Assembly (NCBI GenBank): GCA_002398845.1
Contig: DHBY01000059.1
Location: 1 to 40,254, forward strand
DNA length: 40,254 nucleotides
Direction of reading: 5' to 3'
Source of the DNA: Firmicutes bacterium UBA4916
Lineage (GTDB): Bacteria > Bacillota > Clostridia > Tissierellales > Tepidimicrobiaceae
The position numbers and the translations under genes were made by a program. Each line of letters starts with the position of its first letter. Positions within the stretch are counted from its first letter, which is position 1. Positions 7,721 through 15,731 of this stretch are shown piece after piece. A model generated the notes under the pieces. The model saw only the letters and a program-made list of their open reading frames with translations. It ran no database searches and was not told where the DNA came from.

Positions 7721-8800
7721 TTAATTTTTATCTTCTCTTATATCTACTAATATTTCATTATTAATAGAGGCTTCCTCAAAGGTTGCCATATTGTCCATAA
7801 TATATAATGCTGCATCTATTATCTGGAAAGCTAGCGGGCAGCCTGAGCCTTCTCCCAATCTCATTCCTAAATTTAACATAGGTTTAAGTCCTAATTCCTT
7901 AGACATATATATAGCTCCTGGCTCTTTTGATAGGTGGGAGGGAAATATGTATTCCTTTACTAGTGGATTTAGCCTAGTTGCACAAAGAGCTGCTGCTTGG
8001 GATATAAACCCATCTATGACTATAGGTTTTTTATTCTTTGCTGCAGACAAGAATAATCCACATATGCCTGCAATGTCAAATCCGCCAACTTTAGATATCA
8101 CATCTACTGGATTTTCTTTGTTTGGCTTGTTTATTTCTAACCCTTTTTTTATTGCTTCTTGCTTACATTTATATTGTTCTTCTGTAAGGCCTGCTCCTTT
8201 ACCACTAGTTATTTCAGGCCCAAGTCCTGTGAAAGCACTAAGTACTGCTGCAGAAGTAGTAGTGTTCCCTATTCCTAACTCTCCAGTACCTAAAATATCA
8301 TAACCCTCCTTAAATAGATTGTCTCCTACTTCTATACCAACTTCAATAGCTCTTACCGCTTCATCATAGGTCATACTTGGTCCTTTTGTAAAATTCTTAG
8401 TTCCATAGTTTACCTTTTTGTTTATTATTTTTGGATGGGATATGTCTTCATTTAATCCAATATCCACTATGGTCAAATCCGCATTGGTCATTTTAGATAA
8501 TACTGAAACCCCTGTGAGGCCCTTGGTCATGTTTTTAGCTAAAACCATAGTGAATGCCTGAGGACAAGCACTTACTCCTTCTTCCACTACTCCGTTATCT
8601 GCACACATGACCACAATATTTCTTTTTTTTATTTTGTTGTGGATATTACCAGTAATACCAGCCATCTTTATTACTATTTCTTCTAATTCCCCTAGACTTC
8701 CAATGGGCTTTGCTAGGCTATCTAATCTTTGCCTTGCTTTTTCTTTAGCCCCTTCATCTGGTGGTGATATAGATTTTAGGGTTTCTTTTAATAGTTCCAT
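7721..8800 (-). CDS. cobT: Nicotinate-nucleotide:dimethylbenzimidazole phosphoribosyltransferase
   Basis: A 359-residue enzyme that makes alpha-ribazole phosphate from nicotinate mononucleotide and a benzimidazole or related base, activating the lower ligand of cobalamin. It shows LDSLAKPIGSLGELE near the start, the loop VMCADNGVVEEGVSACPQ, LGTGELGIGNTTTSAA in the middle, and MRLGEGSGCPLAF with the catalytic Glu region near the C-terminus. Full length. It heads the cobTUSC operon, with AAGGAAGGG ahead of the ATG. The pathway here covers only nucleotide-loop assembly, so the cell either salvages cobinamide or has corrin-ring genes elsewhere. No cobalamin riboswitch fits in the short leader. 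Confidence 0.95.
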   Translation of the reverse strand: MELLKETLKSISPPDEGAKEKARQRLDSLAKPIGSLGELEEIVIKMAGITGNIHNKIKKRNIVVMCADNGVVEEGVSACPQAFTMVLAKNMTKGLTGVSVLSKMTNADLTIVDIGLNEDISHPKIINKKVNYGTKNFTKGPSMTYDEAVRAIEVGIEVGDNLFKEGYDILGTGELGIGNTTTSAAVLSAFTGLGPEITSGKGAGLTEEQYKCKQEAIKKGLEINKPNKENPVDVISKVGGFDIAGICGLFLSAAKNKKPIVIDGFISQAAALCATRLNPLVKEYIFPSHLSKEPGAIYMSKELGLKPMLNLGMRLGEGSGCPLAFQIIDAALYIMDNMATFEEASINNEILVDIREDKN

Positions 8801-8838
8801 ATTTATCCCTTCCTTAAAATAATTTTTATCCTATAATT

Positions 8839-8868
8839 ATTTTATCAGAAATATATAGATTTTTGTAA
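8839..8868 (-). promoter_or_regulatory. Promoter candidate for cobTUSC
   Basis: On the minus strand TTACAA (8863-8868), an 18-base spacer, and TAAAAT (8839-8844), about 40 bases upstream of the cobT start. There is only ~80 bases between the preceding terminator and cobT, so the promoter must lie here or be absent. Confidence 0.5.
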
Positions 8869-8883
8869 GATGGATTAAAAAAA

Positions 8884-8922
8884 TAAAACCTGAGCAAGGA
8901 AAATCTCCTTGCTTAGGTTTTA
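8884..8922 (-). terminator. Rho-independent terminator after the sodium symporter gene
   Basis: A 17-bp inverted repeat (8884-8900 with 8906-8922, one G-T pair) with a 5-base loop; on the minus strand it is followed by TTTTATTTTTTTT. It stands between the symporter gene and cobT, both on the minus strand. Confidence 0.9.
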
Positions 8923-8981
8923 CTAGCATAGTACCTAGGCTCTTACTAAAAATATAAATACTAAATTTAAGTAAATCTAAA

Positions 8982-10349
8982 TTATGCCCATCTTTGTAAT
9001 ATTCCTGAGAAAAATACTATTAATATTGCTGCTGGAGATATGATCCTAAAGAAGAAAGATAATGCTTTTGTATATCCTACTTGATAAGTTCCGTTGTTAG
9101 TAAGTTGATTTTCCACTATTTTTTTATCTAATCTCCAACCAACAAATATGCAGCTAATAAAGGCTGATATCGGCAAGAAGAAATCAGCAGTTAAATTATC
9201 TAGAAAATCAAAGAAATTATATCCATGTATAGTAAAATCTAATACAGGACCATTTGATAAGGATGCAAGTGCCCCTACTACTGTAATAAGGCTTGCAGTT
9301 ATTATAGTTGCCTTTACCCTTTTCATATCAAATTTCTTAACCACATAAGCCACCACTGCCTCTAATAAGGATATAGTAGAAGTCAATGCGGCTAAAGCTA
9401 TCAGAGCAAAGAACAGAATGGAGAATATATATCCGCCAGGCATTTGGCCAAAAATATTAGGTAAAGTGATAAATACTAATCCTGGGCCACTATTAGGAGC
9501 AATTTCAAATGCAAATACTGCTGGAAATATAGCTATACCCGCTAATAATGCAATTGCAGTATCTGCAATACTTACTTTTAAAGCAGTTTTACCTAGTCTT
9601 TCCTCCTTCGGAATATATGCACCATAAGTTATCATAATACCCATACCTAAACTCAATGAGAAAAATGCATGCCCTAATGCAGCTAAAACCCCTTCTCTGG
9701 TTAACTTTGAGAAATCTGGTTTAAATAAAAAGTCTAAACCTGCCTTACCCCCTGGTAATGTGACAGCTCTAATATCTAATATTATGATAATTACTACTAA
9801 TAATGGTACTAGTATCTTAGAAAACTTTTCAATCCCTTTTTCTACACCTGCAGCTACTATGAAAGCTGTAATTGCCATAAAGATTGCCAGCCATATAATT
9901 GGCCTAATAGGACTAGATATAAATCCTGTAAAATAATCTCCGACCTGAACAGCATTCATGCCTACAAATTTGTTGGTCGCTGCACTTATTATATACTCTA
10001 AAGTCCAGCCAGCTATAACTCCATAAAATGAAAGAATCAAAAACGCTGCTCCTACCCCAAGGACACTAGATATATACCATTTACCATTTGGTGCTAAGGT
10101 TTTATACGAACCTATGGCATCCTTTCCCCCTTCTCTACCAATTATAAATTCTGCTATCATGACAGGAATACCTATTATTGCAACACATAGTAAATAAACA
10201 ATTAAAAATGCCCCTCCACCATATACGCCTGTAATATACGGGAACCTCCATATATTACCTAAACCTACTGCCGAGCCAATAGCTGCAGCCAATAAACCAA
10301 AGCTACTCTGAAAACCCTCTTTTTTATTAATCCCTGGTTGACTATTCAT
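8982..10349 (-). CDS. Neurotransmitter:sodium symporter (SNF) family amino-acid transporter
   Basis: A 455-residue polytopic membrane protein of the LeuT/MhsT family, which couples Na+ entry to uptake of an amino acid or related solute. The hallmark LAAAIGSAVGLGNIWRFPY (unwound TM1 with the sodium site) is at residue ~20, followed by FLIVYLLC and IIGIPVMIAEFIIGREGG; TM6 carries HAFFSLSLGMGIMITYGAY. I count 11 to 12 hydrophobic segments, the prokaryotic norm. The substrate is not readable; in an amino-acid fermenter with ior genes an aromatic or branched amino acid is a fair guess. A good sigma-A promoter and a GGGGGG ribosome-binding site precede it, a terminator follows, so it is monocistronic. 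Confidence 0.93.
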   Translation of the reverse strand: MNSQPGINKKEGFQSSFGLLAAAIGSAVGLGNIWRFPYITGVYGGGAFLIVYLLCVAIIGIPVMIAEFIIGREGGKDAIGSYKTLAPNGKWYISSVLGVGAAFLILSFYGVIAGWTLEYIISAATNKFVGMNAVQVGDYFTGFISSPIRPIIWLAIFMAITAFIVAAGVEKGIEKFSKILVPLLVVIIIILDIRAVTLPGGKAGLDFLFKPDFSKLTREGVLAALGHAFFSLSLGMGIMITYGAYIPKEERLGKTALKVSIADTAIALLAGIAIFPAVFAFEIAPNSGPGLVFITLPNIFGQMPGGYIFSILFFALIALAALTSTISLLEAVVAYVVKKFDMKRVKATIITASLITVVGALASLSNGPVLDFTIHGYNFFDFLDNLTADFFLPISAFISCIFVGWRLDKKIVENQLTNNGTYQVGYTKALSFFFRIISPAAILIVFFSGILQRWA

Positions 10350-10374
10350 TCAATTCCCCCCTTGTTTTATTAAG

Positions 10375-10403
10375 AATATACCCTTTTTTATCTTAAATGT
10401 CAA
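10375..10403 (-). promoter_or_regulatory. Sigma-A promoter of the sodium symporter gene
   Basis: On the minus strand TTGACA (10398-10403), 17 bases, TATATT (10375-10380), about 25 bases upstream of the ATG. Confidence 0.8.
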
Positions 10404-10426
10404 GGAATTTTCTGAATAGTTCAAAT

Positions 10427-10445
10427 TTTAACAATCTTTGTTAAA
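10427..10445. repeat. 8-3-8 inverted repeat upstream of the symporter promoter
   Basis: TTTAACAA-TCT-TTGTTAAA, centred about 35 bases upstream of the -35 box of the symporter promoter; an operator or activator-site candidate. The rest of 10350-10490 shows nothing else recognisable. Confidence 0.5.
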
Positions 10446-10491
10446 TATATCTCGATTTAATAATAGGGCTATTATGTGTTTTTATTTATGC

Positions 10492-10522
10492 AAAAAAGAA
10501 AAAACCTAACATACGCTAGGCT
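10492..10522 (-). terminator. Terminator of the tRNA-Arg/tadA/tRNA-Ser transcript
   Basis: On the minus strand AGCCTA, 8-base loop, TAGGTT, followed by TTTTTTCTTTTTT-like sequence, starting a few bases after the tRNA-Ser CCA end. The stem is short but the T run is strong. Confidence 0.65.
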
Positions 10523-10529
10523 AATTGTT

Positions 10530-10621
10530 TGGCGGAGAGAGAGGGATTCGAACCCTCGGCACAGGATGTCCTGTACAGTGGTTTTCGAGACCACCACCTT
10601 CAACCTCTCGGACATCTCTCC
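10530..10621 (-). tRNA. tRNA-Ser (anticodon CGA)
   Basis: A 92-base class II tRNA with long variable arm and encoded CCA. The acceptor stem GGAGAGA pairs with TCTCTCC, with G as discriminator, the serine identity base. The anticodon arm is GTGGT-CTCGAAA-ACCAC, giving anticodon CGA for codon UCG. The T arm contains GGTTCGAATCC. Its 5' end lies one base past the tadA stop codon. Confidence 0.96.
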
Positions 10622-10622
10622 A

Positions 10623-11075
10623 TTATTTTCTATTTCTTAGTTTTTTAAAAAAATCTTTCATGATTTGTGAACATTCTTCTTCTAATATACCAAAGGTAAT
10701 GTCCACCCTATGATTAAAATTAGGATTATCTAATAAATTCATTGTAGAGCCGCAGCAGCCCATTTTAGGGCCCTTTGCTCCTATTACTAGTCTATCTATT
10801 CTTGAACTGATTATGGCTCCTGCACACATGGCACAAGGCTCTACGGTTACATACATAGTGGAGCCTAATAGCCGCCATCCTCCTAAATATTGACTGGCTT
10901 CTTTTATGGCAATAATCTCTGCATGGGCAGTTGGGTCTTTTAAAGTTTCTCTTTTATTATATCCTTTTCCAATTATTTTGCCATTATTAACAATAACAGC
11001 ACCTACTGGTACTTCATAGGTGCTAAAAGCTTTATATGCTTCTTCTAATGCTAATTCCATATATTTTTCATCCAT
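10623..11075 (-). CDS. tadA: tRNA-specific adenosine deaminase
   Basis: A 150-residue zinc enzyme that deaminates wobble adenosine 34 to inosine in tRNA-Arg(ACG). It shows the zinc/proton-shuttle motif AHAEIIAI near residue 55 and PCAMCAGA near residue 85, and the RIDRLVIGAKGPKMG stretch typical of TadA. The open frame extends upstream to 11129, but that would run through tRNA-Arg; the ATG at 11075 gives the family start MDEKYMELALEEAYKAF and has a GGTGG site ahead. It sits between tRNA-Arg and tRNA-Ser in one transcript, so its mRNA must be released by tRNA processing on both sides. Confidence 0.94.
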   Translation of the reverse strand: MDEKYMELALEEAYKAFSTYEVPVGAVIVNNGKIIGKGYNKRETLKDPTAHAEIIAIKEASQYLGGWRLLGSTMYVTVEPCAMCAGAIISSRIDRLVIGAKGPKMGCCGSTMNLLDNPNFNHRVDITFGILEEECSQIMKDFFKKLRNRK

Positions 11076-11096
11076 GATAGACCACCAAAATAAATA

Positions 11097-11173
11097 TGGT
11101 GCACCCGAGAGGAATCGAACCCCCGACACACGCCTTAGGAGGGCGCTGCTCTATCCTTCTGAGCTACGGATGC
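11097..11173 (-). tRNA. tRNA-Arg (anticodon CCT)
   Basis: A 77-base tRNA with encoded CCA. The acceptor GCATCCG pairs with CGGGTGC, D arm TAGCTCAGAAGGATAGAGC, anticodon loop CTCCTAA giving CCT (codon AGG), T arm GGGGGTTCGATTCC. It is the first element of the tRNA-Arg/tadA/tRNA-Ser transcript and ends 21 bases before the tadA ATG. Confidence 0.96.
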
Positions 11174-11196
11174 ACACTTTGTATTCACATTTATAT

Positions 11197-11225
11197 ATTC
11201 TACATTAAATTTTAATATTTGTCAA
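11197..11225 (-). promoter_or_regulatory. Sigma-A promoter of tRNA-Arg/tadA/tRNA-Ser
   Basis: On the minus strand TTGACA (11220-11225), 17 bases, TAGAAT (11197-11202), about 24 bases before tRNA-Arg. It is the only good promoter ahead of the three genes. Confidence 0.8.
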
Positions 11226-11242
11226 TTTGAATTTTCACCCTG

Positions 11243-12430
11243 TCATCCTGTTATCTTTGAAAATAAAAAGGATAAAAATTCTTTAATATTCCTGCCTATT
11301 ACTCTAAATAGACCTTCTTTTTTTACATCTTTGTGAACTAATAAATCCATTTCATCTATTACTTCATTATTTTTTAATATAGTTGCCTTCCCTACTTTAT
11401 CAAATTCCTTTAATGGAAGTTTAATTTCTTCATCAATGGTAATATTTACATCTAAAGTATCTCCATTTTTGAACATGGTGCTGTAATTTTTTTCAGGATA
11501 AACTTCTATTTCTTTATCCTTAGATTTAGCCATATGAATAGTATCTATTGATGTATTTTTATCTGTTACTATTCTTTTAGAATAATTATCTAAACCATAT
11601 TGAACTACTGTTTTCCCTAGTTCTTTCCTTTTTCCTTCACTTTTGGTTCCCATTACTATGCCTATGAGTCTAAAATCTTTATCTTTGGTAGTCTTTCCAT
11701 TAACCCCTATGGTAGAAACTAGACAGTAGCCAGCTTTATTTGTAAATCCAGTTTTAAGCCCATCAACTCCATTAATCTCATTTAGTAAAGGATCAGTGTT
11801 TTCTTCTTTATAATTCCTACTTGGTACCTCTATATAGGGAATAGTTGTCACAGATAAAATTTCTGGATATTTATCTATTATATATCTAGACAAATTAAAT
11901 ATGTCCTCAGGGCTCATCATATTCTGTACATCACCTTGTGGTAATCCAGTGGAGTTAAAGTATACTGTACTTTTTAACCCAAGACTTTTAGCCTTGTCGT
12001 TCATCCTCCTAACGAAAGCTTCTTCTGTACCTTCCGCATATTTAGAAAGAGCATAGGTAGCATCGTTAGCTGAAACCACTAAGACTGCTTTTAAAAGTTC
12101 TCCTACTGTAAAGGATTCCCCTTCTTGTAATTCTAAGCTAGAACCTTTAATCTCAGCAGTATCTTTATCTATATAAACAACATCATCTAAAGAAATTTTC
12201 CCTCTCTGTACATCTTCCATAATAATTAAATAAGACATTAGTTTAGTAATACTAGCAATTTCTACAGGTTTATATATATTGTATTCTTCCAATATTTCTC
12301 CTGTTTCAAAATCTCCTAATAGATACGCCGATACTTCATTTTCAATTCCCACTGTAGCAAATGATGTAGAGCTTAGTATTAATACAAATAATAAAAACAA
12401 AATCAAAATCCTATTAAATTTTCTCATCAT
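11243..12430 (-). CDS. dacF: D-alanyl-D-alanine carboxypeptidase (low-molecular-weight PBP, family S11)
   Basis: A 395-residue secreted serine peptidase that trims the terminal D-Ala of peptidoglycan pentapeptides. A signal peptide (MMRKFNRILILFLLFVLIL, ending near SSTSFA) is followed by the three active-site motifs: SITK near residue 60, SAN near residue 120 (VVSANDATYALSKYA) and KTG near 225 (GVDGLKTGFTNKAGYC). A PBP5-like C-terminal beta domain and an amphipathic tail (IGRNIKEFLSFLFSKI) that could anchor it to the membrane follow. The longer frame starts at 12445, but its first codons contain GGGGGA, the Shine-Dalgarno for the ATG at 12430. The dacF name is by similarity to sporulation-type S11 enzymes and is less sure than the family. 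Confidence 0.93.
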   Translation of the reverse strand: MMRKFNRILILFLLFVLILSSTSFATVGIENEVSAYLLGDFETGEILEEYNIYKPVEIASITKLMSYLIIMEDVQRGKISLDDVVYIDKDTAEIKGSSLELQEGESFTVGELLKAVLVVSANDATYALSKYAEGTEEAFVRRMNDKAKSLGLKSTVYFNSTGLPQGDVQNMMSPEDIFNLSRYIIDKYPEILSVTTIPYIEVPSRNYKEENTDPLLNEINGVDGLKTGFTNKAGYCLVSTIGVNGKTTKDKDFRLIGIVMGTKSEGKRKELGKTVVQYGLDNYSKRIVTDKNTSIDTIHMAKSKDKEIEVYPEKNYSTMFKNGDTLDVNITIDEEIKLPLKEFDKVGKATILKNNEVIDEMDLLVHKDVKKEGLFRVIGRNIKEFLSFLFSKITG

Positions 12431-12489
12431 ATCAATGTCCCCCATTTAGCTTAATTTGATAGATGGAATTACAGAAATACACCTTCGTT

Positions 12490-13986
12490 TCAATTTTTAT
12501 CATAAAGCCATTTATCTGCTCTATCCTTAAAAGATTTACCAGTTACTTCTTCACAAACCTTAATAAAACCATCTGTAGTTCCATTATAAAATTTATATGT
12601 ATTATAATATTTATTTAGTATATCATATAATGTTTCTATGCCAAAATCCTCTTTTATCCTATTTATGAACATGGCACCCCTTACATATACTAATAGTCCA
12701 TAATCGTCCCAATCTTTAAATTGATTCAAGGGTTTATTAACTATTTTATCTGTAGTTAAAAGAGGTTCCCCATATTCATAACTCATTTCACAAGAATAAT
12801 GATAGTAATTTTGCCCTTCTCCTTCTCCATATTTTTCAGATATGTATATTACTTCAGAATAAGTGGCAAGGGATTCGTCTAGCCATGCTTCATCTATTTG
12901 GTCATTTCCAACTACTCCATACCACCATTGGTGGGCTGTTTCATGAACGATTACTTTTTCTAAAGGATCTTTAGAATGTGAGTTAAAATAATCTTTACTA
13001 ATAAAAACTATACCTGGATACTCCATGCCCGTAGGGAATTCGGTCATGACAATAGAGTATTGGCCATAAGGATATTTGCCAAATAATCTATTAAATATTT
13101 CTATGCTCTCTACCCCTATTTGAGAAGCAAAATCCATCATACTAGGTTTGTTTTCTAAGGCATATAATTTTACTATTGTGCCCTCTACTTCTTTTTCCTT
13201 CATTATAAAATCACTGCTAGCTACCCAAGCAAAATCCCTTATGAGTTTGCCTTCAATATCATATATTTTTTTATTTCTCTTTATTTTTTCAGAGATAATA
13301 TTGCCACTAGCTGCAACTACTATATCTTTAGGTGCTGTTATAGTTACATGATAATTGCCTATGTTGCTATAAAAAGGATCCCCTATACTATAATAAGGGT
13401 CTAAGTTCCAGCCAGATTCATCGTATACACAAGCTATAGGATACCAATTGCCAAAATTAAATACATTTTTCCCATATCCAAACCTATCTATATTTAAAGG
13501 GAGTTTCACATTGTATTTTAAATATATTTCCACCTTATCCTTAGGTTTTAAGGAGCTTGGCAAATTTATCTTCAAAATACTATCTCCAACACCTCCTATT
13601 TGAAAATCAACATTGTTTTTATTTATGGAGATATCTTCGATTTCCATATGACCTGTTACATATTCTTCTTTTGATACTGTGGTATTATCAAATAAAATAG
13701 GGGCAGTCTCTACGGATTTATATGCATTAGGATATATATGAAAATAAATTTCATTTAATTCATCTTTTGTGTTGTTTATATAGGTAACTTTTTGATTGGC
13801 TGAGTAAGATTTATTGGCAGGCTCAAAATCTACCTCTATCCTGTAATTATCAATTTCATCTAGGTGAATGCCATTATAGTCATCAACTATTAGTGTGAGA
13901 GATTTTTTTGTCTCTAAGGTACATCCAGTTATAGTGAGTACCAATATGAGCATTAAAATAATATATATACGCCTTTGATTTTTCAA
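12490..13986 (-). CDS. M1-family metallopeptidase, lipoprotein
   Basis: A 498-residue membrane-anchored zinc aminopeptidase-like protein. The N-terminus is a lipoprotein signal with lipobox ITGC near residue 20. The gluzincin motif HETAHQWWYGVVGND plus EAWLDESLA gives HEXXH and the third zinc ligand Glu, and the substrate-binding GMEYPG replaces the usual GxMEN, near residue 310. It lacks the large C-terminal helical domain of classical M1 enzymes, as do other short clostridial members. The longest frame starts with GTG at 13992, only one base after AGGAGG; the TTG at 13986 is at the right distance. Probably releases N-terminal amino acids from peptides outside the membrane. It precedes the carboxypeptidase gene by 60 bases. 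Confidence 0.9.
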   Translation of the reverse strand: MKNQRRIYIILMLILVLTITGCTLETKKSLTLIVDDYNGIHLDEIDNYRIEVDFEPANKSYSANQKVTYINNTKDELNEIYFHIYPNAYKSVETAPILFDNTTVSKEEYVTGHMEIEDISINKNNVDFQIGGVGDSILKINLPSSLKPKDKVEIYLKYNVKLPLNIDRFGYGKNVFNFGNWYPIACVYDESGWNLDPYYSIGDPFYSNIGNYHVTITAPKDIVVAASGNIISEKIKRNKKIYDIEGKLIRDFAWVASSDFIMKEKEVEGTIVKLYALENKPSMMDFASQIGVESIEIFNRLFGKYPYGQYSIVMTEFPTGMEYPGIVFISKDYFNSHSKDPLEKVIVHETAHQWWYGVVGNDQIDEAWLDESLATYSEVIYISEKYGEGEGQNYYHYSCEMSYEYGEPLLTTDKIVNKPLNQFKDWDDYGLLVYVRGAMFINRIKEDFGIETLYDILNKYYNTYKFYNGTTDGFIKVCEEVTGKSFKDRADKWLYDKN

Positions 13987-14059
13987 AAGCACACCTCCTA
14001 AAGTTTAATCTCTATTAATATTATATATTTCCATTAAAATATTATAATTCCTTCTTAAA

Positions 14060-14096
14060 AATAAAAAGGCTAATCTCTAAAATTAGTCTTTTTATT
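14060..14096 (-). terminator. Rho-independent terminator after serS
   Basis: A 15-bp inverted repeat (14060-14074 with 14082-14096, one G-T pair), 7-base loop, and AT-rich arms; on the minus strand the 3' arm runs into T-rich sequence. It begins 6 bases after the serS stop. Confidence 0.85.
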
Positions 14097-14102
14097 TTAA
14101 TG

Positions 14103-15377
14103 CTATTTGTCTATCTTTTCTAATCCGCCTATATATGGTCTCAAAGCTTCTGGTATTACTATTCCTCCATCCTCCTTTTGATAATTCTCTAATATAGCTG
14201 CTAAGGTCCTACCTACAGCTAATCCTGAACCATTTAATGTATGAACATACTCAAGCTTTTTATTATCTTTTCTTCTAAATCTTATATTTGCACGTCTTGC
14301 TTGGAAGTCTTCAAAATTACTGCAGGATGAAATCTCTACATATCTACCATAGCTTGGCATCCAAACTTCTAAATCATAAGTTTTAGCTGAAGAAAATCCT
14401 AAATCTCCAGTACTTAGCATTACAGCTCTATAAGGTAAACCTAATTTCTGTAAAACTTCCTCTGCACTATTTGTAAGCTTTTCTAATTCATCATAAGAAT
14501 TTTCTGGTAAAGAAAATTTAACTAATTCTACTTTATCGAATTGGTGGTTTCTAATAAGTCCCCTAGTATCTCTGCCAGCAGAACCTGCTTCTTGCCTAAA
14601 ACAAGGGGTATAAGCAGTAAAATAGATTGGAAGCATTTCCTCATCTAATATTTCATCCCTATAAATATTGGTAAGAGGAACTTCTGCAGTAGGGACTAGA
14701 AAATAATCCTTACTTGGAATATAGAACATATCCTCTTCAAATTTAGGTAGTTGACCTGTCCCTATCATACTATCCCTATTTACCATAAATGGTGTGGCCA
14801 TTTCCGTAAATCCATGTTCCGTTGTGTGTAAATCAAGCATAAAATTAATTAATGCTCTTTCAAGCTTTGCACCTAATCCTTTAAATAGAGAAAACCTTGC
14901 CCCTGTTAGCTTTGAGGCTCTTTCAAAGTCTAAAATATTTAAATCTACACCTAAATCCCAATGAGCTTTTGATTCAAAATTAAACTTAGTAGGTTCACCC
15001 CATTTTCTTAGTTCTACATTGTCCTCATCACTTTTTCCCTCTACTACAGATTCATGGGGGGTGTTTGGAATTTTAAGTAAGTCATCCTTTAATTTTATAT
15101 CTATTTCCTTTACCTGTGAATCTAATCCTTTTATCTTATCTGAAAGCTCCCTCATCTCAGTTAATAGTGATGATGCATCTTTCCCTTCCTTTTTTAACTT
15201 TGGAACTTCTTTTGACACTAAGTTTTGTCTAGCTTTCATTTCTTCTACTTGGGTTAATATATTTCTTCTTCTTTCATCTAGCTCTAGTACTTCATTAATA
15301 GGAAAATCACCATGCCTTTTTTTTAAGGCTTTTATTACTTCTTCTGGATTATTTCTTATTCGCCTAATATCAAGCAT
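14103..15377 (-). CDS. serS: Seryl-tRNA synthetase
   Basis: A 424-residue class II aminoacyl-tRNA synthetase of normal length. The N-terminal tRNA-binding coiled coil (residues ~1-105) starts [18 protein letters not shown]. The class II motif 2 loop is [21 protein letters not shown] near residue 265, the serine-binding stretch TAEVPLTN is near 230, and motif 3 [18 protein letters not shown] near 385. Charges tRNA-Ser, and tRNA-Sec if present. AGGAGG precedes the ATG. It is expressed alone from a sigma-A promoter through a T-box leader and closed by a terminator. Confidence 0.98.
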   Translation of the reverse strand: MLDIRRIRNNPEEVIKALKKRHGDFPINEVLELDERRRNILTQVEEMKARQNLVSKEVPKLKKEGKDASSLLTEMRELSDKIKGLDSQVKEIDIKLKDDLLKIPNTPHESVVEGKSDEDNVELRKWGEPTKFNFESKAHWDLGVDLNILDFERASKLTGARFSLFKGLGAKLERALINFMLDLHTTEHGFTEMATPFMVNRDSMIGTGQLPKFEEDMFYIPSKDYFLVPTAEVPLTNIYRDEILDEEMLPIYFTAYTPCFRQEAGSAGRDTRGLIRNHQFDKVELVKFSLPENSYDELEKLTNSAEEVLQKLGLPYRAVMLSTGDLGFSSAKTYDLEVWMPSYGRYVEISSCSNFEDFQARRANIRFRRKDNKKLEYVHTLNGSGLAVGRTLAAILENYQKEDGGIVIPEALRPYIGGLEKIDK

Positions 15378-15410
15378 TTTTCTAACCTCCTATACCTATT
15401 TTTTGTAACA

Positions 15411-15592
15411 AAAAAACTCCCAATCCCTAAAACATTAGGGACGAGAGTTATTCCCGCGTTGCCACCCTAGTTAACCTTTCGGTTCCCTCAAAAATTAATA
15501 GCTCCAGGTCGGATTCAATAATAAGCTTTGCCAATTTTCACCAGCCATTGGCTCTCTAATAAAGACTTTATTATCTACTATTTCCTTTCTCA
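15411..15592 (-). promoter_or_regulatory. T-box leader of serS
   Basis: The conserved T-box AGGGTGGCAACGCGGG is at 15453-15468 (minus strand). Upstream lies the stem I region with the AG-bulge/AGTAGA-like start near 15575-15592, and the specifier region reads GAATCCGACC near 15505-15515, placing a serine codon UCC. Downstream, an inverted repeat (CTCTCGTCCCTAA / TAGGGATTGGGAG) followed by T7 at 15411-15447 is the terminator, alternative to the antiterminator. Uncharged tRNA-Ser(GGA) should permit read-through into serS. The specifier triplet is an inference from position; the T-box itself is certain. Confidence 0.95.
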
Positions 15593-15617
15593 GCTAATCT
15601 TTTAAAATTTGTATATC

Positions 15618-15646
15618 AGTATAACATATTTTTAAAAATATATCAA
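15618..15646 (-). promoter_or_regulatory. Sigma-A promoter of the serS T-box transcript
   Basis: On the minus strand TTGATA (15641-15646), 17 bases, TATACT (15618-15623). The expected transcript start, about 15611, lies some 20 bases before stem I. Between here and 15731 I see only AT-rich sequence. Confidence 0.88.
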
Positions 15647-15731
15647 CTATTTTTGAAATTTGAAATTTAATTCGAAGCACTTAATAATATACCCATCACT
15701 ATATATTTATAACATTTTATTTAAATTTTTC

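Noticed and set aside
7791..8303. A 170-codon plus-strand open frame
   Set aside because: It lies wholly antisense to cobT, has no ribosome-binding site, and its translation has no recognisable domain; it is a shadow of the real gene.
8801..8883. Possible cobalamin riboswitch before cobT
   Set aside because: The gap is too short and contains no B12-box-like sequence.
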